NCBI GenBank assembly: GCA_932521035.1
Contig: OW051496.1
Span: forward strand, 7,750,001-7,814,000
From: Oscheius dolichura
Lineage: Eukaryota > Nematoda > Chromadorea > Rhabditida > Rhabditidae
Length of the DNA stretch: 64,000 bases
Reading direction: 5' to 3'
Positions within the stretch are counted from its first letter, which is position 1. Each line of letters starts with the position of its first letter. Below, piece after piece: positions 1 through 14,526 of the stretch. The position numbers were made by a program, and so were the translations under genes. The notes below the pieces were generated by a model. That model searched no databases. It saw only the letters and a program-made list of their open reading frames with translations, and was not told the DNA's origin.

Positions 1-2454
1 GAAGGCGCGCCTCCGCTGTCCTCCTCCTCCTCGAAGAGTTGTCCCCTGACTGCAGGCTTGGAGATTACAGACCTGGTTCTCCCTCGTTGATCCACTGAAT
101 TTTCTCTGTTTATGTGTCTCGAAATGATCATTACCTGCAGGTGCCAGAGCCGACGCAACTTCTTACCCTGCTGTGAGTCCCACAAGCCCCACAAAGTTCA
201 GTACAGCCGTTCCAAGCGGACCAGGCCGACCACATTGCCCTTCTGGCAATTACCGCCTGTGGTCGTGGAGTGGCTCTTGGGATGGGGGCCCGTGTGAGCC
301 GTGGAGGAGGACGAGTAGGAGCAGCGGTGGGAGGAGGAGCGGGCTGGCCTTCTGGAATAATTTACTCGGTATTGTAGGGGGCGAAACAGCTTGCCCATAA
401 TGTATTGGAGGACAAAGGTGGAGCTCTGGGTGGCCCGTGAGAGAAGAAGGATCTCTGACCCCGACGAGACGGTCTGCCCCCATTCCACTTTACAACACTG
501 CCGGTAGCCTGTCTTCTCGAAGGTATAGCCATGTTTCACCTGGATATTTCGTTAGAATTAGAGGGAAGGAGGATACCTCGACGTATTCTTCACAAACGGG
601 AGCACATCGGAATTCGACTGCCGTGAATTGGAACCGGATTCTGGTACCTGGTGGCTGAAGAGAGGAGTTGTTGGCAAAAAAAGGCTCACCGATCGAATCC
701 TCCAGTAGCATTCTCCAGCCGCTCCTCGGTAGGTATATGTCTGCCAGGAGGAGGTGGCCTGGGCAATTTCTCCACCACAACCTGGACTGAAATTGGAAGA
801 AAGGAGACAGAATTCCTACTGGATCGTTGGAGTTCCGTACAGTAGACACCTTCCAGCCCAGAAGGGCAGAGACATGTGTTACAGCTATTCGGATTGGCGT
901 ATCCACCATGTTGACAAGCTAATCTTGAAGGACAAGAGCCTGAAATACCAAAATATGGGAATAATGAAGAGAACAAACGAGAACAATGAGCCAGATTGAG
1001 GGCCTTCGCGTCTAGGAAAGATAGCCCCACTCGGCTGCCAATTGTATGCAGGTAAAGATCATCAATTGGTTCCACTGTATTATCTGAGAAACTCTTTCCA
1101 TATGTCTGAAAGGAAAGAACAAGGAATTATGGGGGAAAGTAGACAAACATTGAAGGAATAGTGCATAACGGAGCCGTAATCATAAGCGACGCCAAAGTCA
1201 TTGGATTCGGAGGTCGAGCGCTTGGCGAACTGTGGCTCTGCTCCGGTTACCATATTCTCGGGATGGATCCTGAAGAGAAAATGGGACGGTAAAGGGGCAA
1301 ATTCACTTGACGAAGCTGTCCCTGTCGGGTCTGGCCTGCTCATGCCATAATCCCAGGGCGTGGGAGACCTCATGGACAATGATTCCTGGCTAAATATTCC
1401 ATTCTTCCTAACTGGTAAAGGCTCAAACCGTTTCACAGCCAGATCCAATGGAGACCTCTTGAGCTCCTCCTTGCCGACCAACGGGCGAGTAGCATCCTTG
1501 CCCCTTTGTAAAAATGATGTAATCGGCTCCTTGTCCATTCTCCGAAAAGCGAATACAAGTCTTCTGGGTAATGTCCTGGAGGGAATTTCGGATAATCCCC
1601 TGCCAGGAGGAGTCTCCCTCGGCAAAGCGGTACGGAACGGTAGTGGTGGTCCATCTCTCACTCGCAATAATGTCTACCTAAAATCCTCTTTAGGGAGGAC
1701 TGTAGGGTAGCTATGCCTTCCTCTTGGCCCTTCCATTGGCTGCAATCCGTCTGACCTGGTCCATAGTCAAGAGAACGTCCGTCTCGTACATGGCATTGGC
1801 TATTCTCGCGTTAGGACCCAGTTCATTCAACTGGCCATTGGTTACTTGCAATGTTGTGGGGCTCTAGAAGTGATCGAACAGTTGGAGAAAATATAAAAAT
1901 AACCCACAAATTGTATTCCCGTCTTTTGTGTGAAATGTGTGCGCATTACGTTGAGAACGGCCTCGTAGTTCTCTCCGGGACGGGAGAAACAAGTCGACCG
2001 GGTGTCTACATTTGAAATAAACTAAAGAGACTCTTATTGAAAATTTATAGAAAAGAACCCACCTGCTGGATGTCCTGTGGCCAGAAAGAGGCCTGGGCTG
2101 GTGGAGGGACAGGAGGAGGGATGGGAGGAGGGACAGGTGGAGGAGGCGGCGCGTCCCCATCGAAGAACATGGGAGGGGGAGAGCCAAATCGTCGTCCCCA
2201 TGGCCGTCTCCAAGGAGGGGGACCTCCTCCAAAAGGCGGAGGACCTCTTGGCCCCCACGGTCCCATCCCTGGCCCCATCCCCATTCCCATCCCCCAGGGC
2301 CGTCTCCAAGGCGGAGGACCATCAAACGGGGGAGGTCCATCTAAACAGGAGGATATGGATAAAGATAAAGAACGGAGCCCCTACCAAATGGTGGCGGTTG
2401 GGGCTGGCTGACATTGATCAAACCTATCAGCAGGAGAACTACGGCCAACCCCAT
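1..2454 (-). CDS. Astacin metalloprotease, NAS family with EGF-CUB-TSP1 tail (3' end cut by window edge)
   Basis: Secreted zinc endopeptidase of the nematode astacin family; the domain order matches the NAS-33 to NAS-38 subgroup, whose known members act in hatching and moulting. Exons (descending): 2454-2385, 2340-2063, 2021-1950, 1863-1717, 1677-1429, 1389-1307, 1269-1149, 1105-979, 939-820, 781-690, 654-577, 539-366, 256-135, 94-1. Start ATG 2454 opens a signal peptide (MGLAVVLLLIGLINV). A Pro/Gly/Trp-rich segment follows, then a propeptide ending in KRK. The catalytic core shows the zinc motif HEVSHALGLWHEQ and the Met-turn YDYGSVMHY. Next come an EGF module (CQHGGYANPNSCNTCLC), a CUB domain (CGGEIAQ onwards) and a TSP1 repeat (WSAWNGC to CNLQAC). 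Intron 1678-1716 appears to be GC-AG. The 366/256 junction is the least certain. No stop is reached before base 1. Confidence 0.88.
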
Positions 2455-3145
2455 GTGGCAAGTGCGTGTCGCGTTTCGGGTCGTTCTCTTCTTCGGGGGG
2501 TTGAACCTGTTGTTCGCCAAAGGCGAGGTAAGGACCAAAGTCTGACTCATTTTCTTTGTTTCTGCTCTAATTAGACTGTCTTCTACGACGTAAAAAAGGT
2601 GCAGAACAGTAGAACAGGTACAGAATCTGGGTATTTCCTTGAAATTTACCCATTACTCATGGGGGGCGAACGTTCAACCTCACCACGGAAAACTCACCAT
2701 GGTGAGGTTGAACGTTGGCCCTGCCAATTCGGCGATTTTGATTTTCCAAAAAAAAGGAAAATAAGTTTAAATTTGAGTGTTGTTCCATTTGTACGACAGT
2801 GTTCTTTGATTAAAAGGAGCGCTGCTTCCTAGCACGCGTTGGTTACCTTCAAGGAGACTCTACTTCCCTTCATTTTTATCAGTTCACCAAATAAGAAAAA
2901 GCAAAAGAACCGGCAAAACATGATCTCCACAACTAAAAGATCAAATTACATACTGATAGAATTAGAATTAACCCGTTTCAACGTAATCAGTAACATTTGA
3001 ATCGGTGGAAAAGGGACCCCTCTTCCTGATCGTCATTGCCAGCCAGGTGCTTTTCCCCTAATGAAATATACCCCGCCCTTTTGAAAAGATCAAAATCTGC
3101 CTTCTACTATAGTCATTTCCATCTGTACCAGTGTAATTAGTCAGC
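2455..3145. other. Intergenic region between divergent protease and chemoreceptor genes
   Basis: No supported exon. It must hold the promoters of two divergently transcribed genes. The only clear structure is the perfect inverted repeat at 2669-2716, listed separately. No TATA-like box stands out beside either start codon. Confidence 0.5.
2669..2716. repeat. Perfect 17-bp inverted repeat (hairpin)
   Basis: Arms 2669-2685 (AACGTTCAACCTCACCA) and 2700-2716 are exact reverse complements around a 14-nt spacer. It lies in the intergenic region between divergent genes, so it could be a cruciform, a small remnant of a fold-back transposon, or a transcribed hairpin. Nothing further supports any one of these. 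Confidence 0.75.
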
Positions 3146-4298
3146 ATGACGGTAGCCGTGCCACCTCCGGCGTCATTTCCCTTTGAACACATCCCCGTCA
3201 TGATCTTTGCTTGGATATCGTTCCTACTGTATTTGAACCTGGTGGTAGCCCTTTTAAGGAAGAAGAACCGTCCTCTGCTCACGTCCTATCCCGTCTACAG
3301 TATCCTCCTCTATAATGTGAGTTCAATCCTCCCGCCACCACCGGCCAGGGCAGATGACCGGCAGTCCTCCAGTTCCTAATAGACTTCCTCGAATCCTGCC
3401 CATTTCCAGTCAATCGGCGATGTTTGTATGTTTCTCCATGCCGAATTCGTCATGCGTCCTCGTACCTATCGCTTGTTCCCTTTCTACAACGAGTCGACCC
3501 CTGCCGCCTTCGCCTACTTCTCTTATTTTACCGTCTGCCTCCTAGGAAATGTGATGCTCTTGAGTTATATCCCACTGGCAGCCAATCGCTTCACCGCTTT
3601 CGCCTATCCTCTACAATACCGTAAAGTAGGAGCAGTTCTCCCCTCCCCGGTCAAAAGAGTCTTCAGATCTGGAAGCCGTCCAATGTCTTCTCGTACACTG
3701 TAATAATATGGATGATCTCTGCCTTTCTGGCCCTGATTGTTCTCGAATTTCCTAGTTCAAAAATAGGGTTCCGACTGTATCCAAGCGGTACTTTACAACT
3801 AGACGCCGATGACTTCACCTTATTGGTAAGGGTAACCCGGAAGGATGACTCCCCTTCAGAAGGATACAATTATCCTGGCGGTGACTGCATTCCTCGTTTG
3901 TCTCATTTGCTGTTGTTTCTATGGATGTGCTGCTCTCTTGTCTAGAAAGGCTACAGTAAGCCGATCACTTGGAATACATCCAGAATTAGCACTTTCAGAG
4001 AACATTCGACGTGGAGAGGAAGCTGTTCTTCGGCTGTCTCCTGGTCTCCCTTCCTCTTCTCATCGAATGCTTCCGTGGCCTACTCTGCCTCTTCGCCACC
4101 CTACAAAATCTTCCAGATATTATGGTCCTAGCCGGAAAGACGTGGTTCTATTGGACTGAAGTAATGGCCTCACTTCCCTGTTGGTCCATCTTGCTCATGA
4201 GTCCGACCGCGAGAAATTTGGCACAGGATGATGGCTTTCTTCGGATGCGGCCACTTCAAAAAGGGAGCGTAGCAGTAACCGCCGTCACGGGCAATTAA
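3146..4298 (+). CDS. Seven-transmembrane chemoreceptor, Srg-superfamily type (srv/sru-like)
   Basis: Probable chemosensory G-protein-coupled receptor of the nematode-specific serpentine families, expected in the plasma membrane of sensory neurons. Exons 3146-3316, 3410-3625, 3667-3825, 3860-3955, 3999-4298 join with consistent phases to about 313 aa. Hydrophobic helices include IPVMIFAWISFLLYLNLVVALL near the N-terminus, YFTVCLLGNVMLLSYIPLAA, VIIWMISAFLALIVLEF, IILAVTAFLVCLICCCFYG and a late LFFGCLLVSLPLLIECF. ANRFTAFAYPLQY at the end of TM3 resembles the equivalent segment of Srv/Srg receptors. The tail SILLMSPTARN resembles the short post-TM7 tail of this superfamily. Intron acceptors were chosen by reading frame; the acceptor at 3998 is preferred because an upstream AG would create an immediate stop. 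The exact subfamily is uncertain. Confidence 0.82.
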
Positions 4299-4448
4299 CT
4301 TGTGATCTCTTTACCAGTTTATATAATCTAGTCAGGGAAATAAATATTTGCTCCACCTATTAGAACATAAAAACATCAGAAACACTACGTCGGGTATTCG
4401 ATAAACAATAGGTATAGAAGAGAAAGACACCTGCCGGCAGACTTCTCA

Positions 4449-5188
4449 CAAGGGAAGTGCACCAACTGCGAGTGGCCGTTTTGGCTGATTTTTCCCCATG
4501 GTGTAGGCCTATGTGAGTGATGTACAACGTACAAAAAATTAGCTTCTATACCGGCGATTTGGAGGAGTTAGGCCACCTTGAAGGTTAAAAACCTCCTATT
4601 ATGACTCATTTTCTTGCCCTCATAACTTTTGATCCATGCATACAAGAAGGCTGCGGTATATTTCTGCCTAGACAGAATGACCTGCTTAATAAGCACAATA
4701 CAAAAAGCCACCCACCGCCGATAATTTTGAGCAATTCCATGAAATTCGCGAAACAGCCTCCGAGCTGGTTTTCCAAACCCTCTGGAAGGGTTATTTCACT
4801 TCGAAAAACGCTGAAATTGGCACCAATCAGTTTATCTCGATGAGATGAGTCTAACGACACCAATATTGTAGGTCTTTCAGAATTCTCGAAAAATGGCATT
4901 TTTACCCAGTTCCTGAAAATTTGGTCGACTTTTCGACATTTGCGAGGGAGTTTCAACTTGGTTGAAATTGGTGAAACATACCGCAGCCTTCTTGTATGCA
5001 TGGATCAAAAGTTATGAGGGCAAGAAAATGAGTCATAATAGGAGGTTTTTGACCTTCAAGGTGGCCTAACTCCTCCAAATCGCCGGTATAGAAGCTAATT
5101 TTTTGTGCGTTGTACATCACTCACATAGGCCTACACCATGGGGAAAAATCAGCCAAAACGGCCACTCCTAGTTGGTGCACTTCCCTTG
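4449..5188. mobile_element. Non-autonomous fold-back/MITE-like DNA transposon with 216-bp terminal inverted arms
   Basis: Left arm 4449-4664 and right arm 4973-5188 are reverse complements over 216 bp with only about five mismatches (roughly 98% identity by eye). Ends read CAAGGGAAGTGCACC, and both ends are flanked by the trinucleotide TCA (4446-4448 and 5189-5191), as expected for a 3-bp target-site duplication. The 308-bp spacer 4665-4972 has no transposase-like frame, so the element must be mobilised in trans. A 3-bp duplication fits PIF/Harbinger-type insertion, but the superfamily is not established. High arm identity implies recent insertion or arm-to-arm conversion. It sits about 180 bp upstream of the PTP-like gene. 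Confidence 0.9.
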
Positions 5189-5367
5189 TCAGCAGATCTC
5201 CCACGAACCACCTCGGGGAGGTTCGACTCTCGGCAGGGTAGAGACTCTGGATGACCTAGAGAACGCATTTCCTGTACAAGGGTTGACAAGTTTGACCCAT
5301 GGATTAAACGAGTCTAATCTCCATTTTAAGCGACGAGTCTGTCCATTTGCTGTCATTTCTCCATCTG

Positions 5368-6477
5368 ATGCAAACCGTTTCCGCGAAGAGCGAAGAGAAA
5401 AAGAAGCGCATCGTGTCGCGGAACAGAAAGCCGTCGGTTGATGTGAAAGAAGAAAGTTCGAAGAGTGCCACCCAGTCGAAGACCGGCGCAAGGAAGCGCT
5501 CCTCGGCCGCCAGCCAAGGGGAGAGGATCTCCGCCGAAGCGGATGCAGCTGTCGCGGATTTTGTGCAAAACCACACGGAAGCTGAGAAGAATGAGACGGA
5601 ACTCAGGGGCCTGAAGGAGGTGACTTTCGGAGAACAGGAGCACCAGCGATGTTGCCAGATAAAGGAGCGCAATCGCTATGAGAACGTCCCGTGCCTGGAC
5701 GCGACTCGCGTCGTCCTCCAGCAGGACAAGCCAGGCGGCTGCGACTTCCTGCACGCGAACAAGTGCAAGTTCGCCAATGTCGACCGGCAGTACATTCTCG
5801 GTTTGTTGCAGATTTTCACCTATAAAGTACCGTTTTCAGCCCAGGCCCCGATGAAGAACACGTTTGAAGATTTCTGGCGGATGATCTTCCAGGAGCAGTC
5901 TGGCACCATCATTGTCTTGTGTGACTTTTACGAGAATGGAAAGGAACAGGCCGAGGCCTTTTGGCCCACGACCACGGGCCAGTACGCCTACTACGGGAAG
6001 ATGTTCATAAACAATAGGAAAACGGAACTCTCGACCGCCAAGGATGAGCCGGACACGTTCGTCGTGGAGGTGCTGCCGGATGGCTGCTCGAACTCGCTCA
6101 TCGCCACTCTGCTCCATGCCAAATGGCCCGCCGGACAGCCGTTCATTGCCCAAATGGTGATAAAGATGCTGAAACACAAGCACAGCGAAGGACCCGTGAC
6201 AGTGATCAGCAGTCAGGGAATTAACCGAGCCGCTTCATATGTTGCCATTGATGTGACGATGACCCGCCTCTTCAAGGGAGTCAAGACCCGAATGCTGGAT
6301 GTGACTCAGGAGCTGCGTAAGCAGCGGGCCCTGGCCCTGACGGACTGTTTCCTCTACGTGTTCGCCCTTGAGGCCGTCCTCAAATACATCAAGATCCGAG
6401 TCAGGAAGCACGCCGACGCCGTCGCCAAGTATATGGAATCCTTTATGCAGCTCAAGTCGAACTACAACAAGGTTTAG
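5368..6477 (+). CDS. Nematode PTP-domain protein, predicted catalytically dead (pseudophosphatase)
   Basis: Classical tyrosine-phosphatase fold with catalytic residues replaced. Exons 5368-5800 and 5840-6477 (39-nt intron) give about 356 aa. The start chosen is the first in-frame ATG, MQTVSAKSEEKKKR. The N-terminal ~80 residues are basic and Ser/Lys rich, followed by PTP motifs: NRYENVPCLDATRVVL, DRQYILAQAPMKNTFEDFW, and a KMFINNRKTE segment. The WPD loop reads WPA. The P-loop, normally HCSAGIGRTG, reads ISSQGINRAA, so the nucleophilic Cys is Ser while the Arg is kept. The Q-loop Gln is also replaced (CFLYVF). It could still bind phosphotyrosine. Related PTP genes in C. elegans are numerous and many are sperm-enriched. 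Probable AATAAA signals lie at 6499 and 6528. Confidence 0.85.
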   Translation: MQTVSAKSEEKKKRIVSRNRKPSVDVKEESSKSATQSKTGARKRSSAASQGERISAEADAAVADFVQNHTEAEKNETELRGLKEVTFGEQEHQRCCQIKERNRYENVPCLDATRVVLQQDKPGGCDFLHANKCKFANVDRQYILGLLQIFTYKVPFSAQAPMKNTFEDFWRMIFQEQSGTIIVLCDFYENGKEQAEAFWPTTTGQYAYYGKMFINNRKTELSTAKDEPDTFVVEVLPDGCSNSLIATLLHAKWPAGQPFIAQMVIKMLKHKHSEGPVTVISSQGINRAASYVAIDVTMTRLFKGVKTRMLDVTQELRKQRALALTDCFLYVFALEAVLKYIKIRVRKHADAVAKYMESFMQLKSNYNKV

Positions 6478-7071
6478 ACTCTGACGATAAGGACAAGAAT
6501 AAAAAAGTATATACGGCAAGTGCAGTCAATAAATATACACCCTCTCGCCTTTTTTTAATTCTTCAATGTTCCTTGGTGGATGAACTCTTCAACCAACTAG
6601 TCTCTACTGTTTCTTCTCCTTGTCACATGAGATCAAAGGCCACAAACTTCACGTGAACGGGGTACAAGTAAGAGGTGAATCAAACTGTTTGCTTGCTCTT
6701 TAAAAACTCCGGCCCTTGCAGTCTTGTTATTGTTGTTGTCTCCCTTGCCCTGCTCTCTATTTCGGTCACATGCCCGGCTGGTAAACAGCCTAATGTTCCC
6801 CCGTTTCGAGAGATCAAACCCCGCTGCGTCTATTCCCCCTGCTCTCCTGGTTGACCCCGATTGATTTCTCCTCCGTATTAATTGTACTGTCCCTCTGCCC
6901 TTTTGAGCTGTCCTCCCCCTTCCCCGTGTCCGCGACACTTTAAAAGAGTTCACCGCTATCTCTACTCGATATCGGCCCCCTGCCATACCTGTTTTCTGTT
7001 TATTGACCTGACGTTCGTCTTTTTCTCGGGGAATCCCCCTTCGATTGTCCTTATCTTTTCTCCGGTTTAGA
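6478..7071. other. Intergenic region upstream of the purine-synthesis gene
   Basis: Holds the AATAAA-like signals of the PTP gene (6499, 6528) and the 5' region of the GARS-AIRS-GART gene. CCGGTTTAG directly before the start ATG at 7072 looks like a 3' splice site and could be a spliced-leader acceptor. A 117-codon open frame on the other strand (6633-6986) has no recognisable features. Confidence 0.45.
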
Positions 7072-10636
<3,565 letters not shown>

Positions 10637-10981
10637 TTATAGAATATATAAATTGTCATCCTCTGATGTTTTTGACCCATAAATCCCATAGGAGTCAGTC
10701 CTCCCTAACCCTGACAAACAACGGATAATCGGGGAGGTCACCGTTCCGTTGAACTGATTCGGGGGCCAGCCATTTTTATTATGAACAATCCCGGGAGGAG
10801 AGAGAGGGACAATGGTATTGGAGCTGGTTCGGCGATTACGAGAGAACCCGTTGCACACATATCCAGAGGGGCCGACCTTGGCGATCTCGTTCACACAATC
10901 CAGGGGCATCGATTCCGGCGATGTCCCACTTTCCTCATACACCCGCTCATTCGCCTCATTGTCCCCCGGGGGGCAGGCCGG
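10637..10981 (-). CDS. Unrecognised coding exon (114 codons), converging on GART
   Basis: A 345-nt frame reads from a good 3' splice site (CTATTGACAG before 10981) to a TAA at 10639-10637. It encodes an extracellular-looking stretch with ACPPGDNEANERVYEE near the start, four cysteines (CPPG, DCVNE, YVCNG, IIRCL) and the end EDDNLYIL. I do not recognise the family. Upstream exons and the start codon were not located; a nearby ATG about 50 nt upstream could be joined by a 37-nt intron but gives no signal peptide. Its stop codon is immediately adjacent to the GART stop on the other strand, so any 3'UTRs must overlap. It could be a chance open frame. Confidence 0.4.
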   Translation of the reverse strand, partial: PACPPGDNEANERVYEESGTSPESMPLDCVNEIAKVGPSGYVCNGFSRNRRTSSNTIVPLSPPGIVHNKNGWPPNQFNGTVTSPIIRCLSGLGRTDSYGIYGSKTSEDDNLYIL

Positions 10982-13081
10982 CTGTCAATAGACAGTATCC
11001 TAATGGCCAATTGATGACAGTTCTCAAACCCATCCTCCTTTTGCAGTAATACTCTTTTACTCTTTTTTTACCGAATGGCTACTTCTAAACTAACAAGCCG
11101 CTCCTCTCGCTAGTTTTTCCTCGTATCCGGTACTTTCTCCCGGATGTCAAGCCCAGGCCGCGGTGCGCCTCGCTATGGCCCTACGTCAAAAACGTAAAAC
11201 ATTTCAATTCGGCCAATCCTAAAGGTTTTCGAGTCGCCATAAACCCCCGTCAAGAGTACTTTCCCTCTTCTCCTACTCTCTCCCTAATTTCAGTTGTTTT
11301 CCCCTTCCAGGCTACTGTATCCCACCACTTTCTTTCCTTTTTTGCTGAATATCTTTGTTGTCTTCTCGTTTTCTTCACTGTGATCTTACTCAAGAGTAAT
11401 AAACATTAGTCTGTTTCCTACCTCTTTTCTCATAATTAGCCAATGTAAGACCTTGAGTCTACGTCAAGCCCCCCGACGTCACGATCCGCGTGAGTTGTAT
11501 AAAAGCCCTGTCAGCCATGACTAACACACCCCAGTGCTGGTTCCTCCCTGTTCGTCCATCCTGTCATAGATATACCGTCTCCCCTTATTTGTCAACTTCC
11601 TTCCCCTCCCTTATCACTGGTTCTCTCTCGCTCGCTCAGCTGTCGGCCCCTCCACCGGCCTTCTCCAATTTTTACTTCAAAATGTCCACCGGACACCTCT
11701 TTTTTCTATCCTAATTGAAATTGAATCAATCATCCTGGAGAATTCTTTTCAGTCCAGGCGCTAAAAAATGTCTTCTCTTCTCCCTACGTGTCTTATGTCA
11801 AGGGCGTGCGCGAACATCGCGTCTAACTGTCCAGGGGGCTTTTCTATCCCTCTTTTATCCTACTTCCTCTCTCCTAGTCTATATAATCGAATCGAAATCT
11901 TATGGTTGTGCCCCACTTGACCACACAAGAAGACGAGAAACCTCTCTTCACTTTCGGCGCCGACCAGCATTTGCCAAAGACGGTCACTTCTCCTTATCGT
12001 TTTCGGCTTTAGAGCTTCGTGTTTTTGTAACCTTCACCCATTGCTCTTTTCTATTTTTCTGGCGGGTTCTTTGGCCAATAATATGATAAGAAAACTAGAG
12101 GAAGTAGAAAGGGTGGGAGAGGATACCCTTGGATACTTCCTAGACTAGACCAGAATAGAAAGGACCTCGCTCTTTGATCTCGGACCTCTTCCCTATCTTG
12201 ACCAGGATAAACTTGTCCCGGACAAAAATGTGTCCCTACAAATCAATGGCTTCCTGTGTTTACGGTCCAGAATTACGATTTTCGGGGACCGACAGTTTTT
12301 CCTGTATTTCGGAGATTGAGGATAAAGGAGCGTCAACCAATCTGTTGGAGAACACGAGGGGAAATTTTTCTTTTTAGCAAATAGTAGTCTCGGCCTTTTT
12401 GTTCCTACTACTGGTCCTCTGATTGTACAACTAATGATTCCCGGCCTAGAAAAGCGAGCAGACAGTACAGTAACCGTATCCAATAGCTTTTTGTCTTCTG
12501 GCTCTTGAGGACTCGATTTCGGCGTGGCACCTCCCCCTCCTCTCTTGTCTGACACGGCACTCTTCCACCCGGAAGAGAAATCGCCAGGAAGTCTTCCCGT
12601 CCGTGTCCCTGTTCTTGTCCTTTGATTGGCCTTCCATTATTCTAGTAAGGGTTGAACCCCTTTTGAAAGGCTATCGGATGTTACAGTAGGCCAGCCTACC
12701 TGCACTTCCTACCTGGCCACCTTTATGCTATACAAAAGACGAGTAAACTAACCGTGATCACCTGCCAAAATGAGCTGATCACAGTGGTAGAGAAAAAGGA
12801 TTCTCCCAAAAAAAGAAAGTCCATGACCGGTCGTCTATGCCCATCAGTTAGTCTCTCCTTCCGTCACGTTGACCTCCATAAAATGTCCCTGTTCCAAAGT
12901 TGTCTTCCCCCATCCTGTCCAATCTTCGACTCCCCCACCCACCCCACTCAAAACATTCCTCAGGCCGGAAAATTGACCATAATCATCCCCGGGTTGCCAA
13001 AACAAAAAGTGCACGGGTTCCTGTTCCTGTGGCTGGTGTCTCGTCTGTTCCGTTCACATCTCACTCACTCGTCACCTTCAG
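10982..13081. other. 2.1-kb gene-poor stretch
   Basis: No confident gene. The opposing open frames on the minus strand at 12193-12555 and 12446-12637 begin with ATG but lack recognisable domains. A TATAAAAG string occurs near 11503. A short palindrome pairs GTGATCA with TGATCAC around 12754-12782. CTTCAG directly before the ATG at 13082 suggests a spliced-leader or intron acceptor for the esterase gene. Confidence 0.35.
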
Positions 13082-14526
13082 ATGTGGCTGTATATTCTCC
13101 TCTTGTGGTTATTCTTCCTGGTCACTGGGTTCTTGCTGGCCGCCTCCCTCCCTATAGACATCTCTGACCGGAGGAAGCTACAGATCACAGAATTCTTGCT
13201 CAGAATCAGTAATGAATACCTGGTATTTTGAAAAGTATACAAGAGAAAACGGCAATGTTCTAGGGAGACATTGTGGAGAAGACTTTTGGCGTAAACGCCC
13301 GAAATTCTATGCTGAGGTTTTGGATGAGACTCATCTTCGTCGTACCTTTTCCACCGCCTCCCGGCATGAAGGTAGCCTCGTTGAGTATTCAGTAAACTGA
13401 AGAATTTTCAGGTCCACGACGAGAATATGAGAGGAGTCCGTGTCCGCTGCTACAGTCCCTCCCCGCTGCGGTCCACCAGCGCCTTGGTTTTTATCCACGG
13501 CGGCGGCTGGGCCACCATGAGACCCGACTACTACGACACCATGCTGTACTGGCTGGTCTCTAACATCGGCGTCAAGACATTCTCCATTGACTATCGCCTT
13601 GCCCCGGAGCATCCCTACCCCGCTGCGGTGGAGGACTGCCTCACTGCCGTGGAGTATATCCATAAGAGGTATACTGTATCTTTCCGTACGGGAATTCTTC
13701 CAGGTGTAATGAGTACGGTATTGATGGGAACAGAATAGCCGTTGCTGGAGACAGCGCGGGAGGAAATCTGGCCGCGGTAGTGAGCCAAAAGCTAAAGGAA
13801 CAGAAATTCATCGTCTGCCAGGTTTGAGTCTTCGTAGATTATTGGAGAGAGGAATTTCTCAGGTTCTTATCTACCCGGTAACGAGTGTCTTCTCGTTCAA
13901 CCTCCCCTCGTACCAAGAATATTACAAGAGGTTTAAAGGTACCGCCCTGTTGAATCCTAAAGCCATGGCCAGATGGGTCCTCATGTACATGGGACTGCCG
14001 GCCCATGCCGGGAATGTCAAGAAACTCCTGAGGAACAGACACGTCAGCCAGTTAGTCCTCCCTTTTTCTTCTCTCAATGATCCAAATTTCAGTGAGCTTC
14101 GAGCCTCGACCCAGTATGAAAAGTACCTCGACGCCGAATTGATTCGAAAATCTTACCCAGCTGAAGAATTCGGAAATAATAATGGGGAGGAGGACAGGGA
14201 GTTAGCCGCCATATTCAAGAAAGCCCTCGATCCTGCGGTCTGTCCAATTTTTGGAGTGAGCAGTGATCTTCCTCCCGCAATGATCATCACCTGTGGCTAC
14301 GATGTCCTCCGGTAATTGCTCTTTTTAGGCTAAAAGAAGGAGATGTTTCAGAGACGAGGGGATAATCTACCACCGGGCGTTGCAAGAAGCCGGCGTTCAG
14401 TCAAAATGGCTCCATTTCCCCAGCGGCTTCCACGGGATCCTGAACATGCCGATGAGTCTCCTCCGCAATGATATGGGCACAAAAATAGCCAACTTTTTGG
14501 AAGACCACCTCGTCGAGAAGGTCTAA
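13082..14526 (+). CDS. Arylacetamide-deacetylase-like esterase (hormone-sensitive-lipase family)
   Basis: Membrane-anchored alpha/beta hydrolase expected to hydrolyse lipid or xenobiotic esters in the ER lumen, by analogy with AADAC. Exons 13082-13222, 13264-13371, 13412-13668, 13704-13821, 13863-14050, 14093-14311, 14352-14526 give 401 aa with consistent phases. An N-terminal signal anchor (WLYILLLWLFFLVTGFLLAA) precedes the hydrolase domain. Family marks: oxyanion motif IHGGGW, nucleophile elbow GDSAGGN, acid region ITCGYDVLRDEG, and catalytic His in SGFHGI. YRLAPEHPYPAA is also typical of the family. Length is close to the usual ~400 aa. It converges with the lipase on the other strand, the two stops about 220 bp apart. 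Confidence 0.92.

Noticed and set aside
2341..2550. Longer N-terminus for the astacin gene from ATG 2550
   Set aside because: It would place 32 hydrophilic residues before the signal peptide; ATG 2454 gives a normal leader.
5347..5367. Extension of the PTP-like gene to a TTG upstream
   Set aside because: TTG start is unlikely in a nematode nuclear gene; the ATG at 5368 is in frame.
6633..6986. 117-codon ATG frame on the minus strand in the GART upstream region
   Set aside because: Low-information Arg/Gly-rich product, no splice or domain support.
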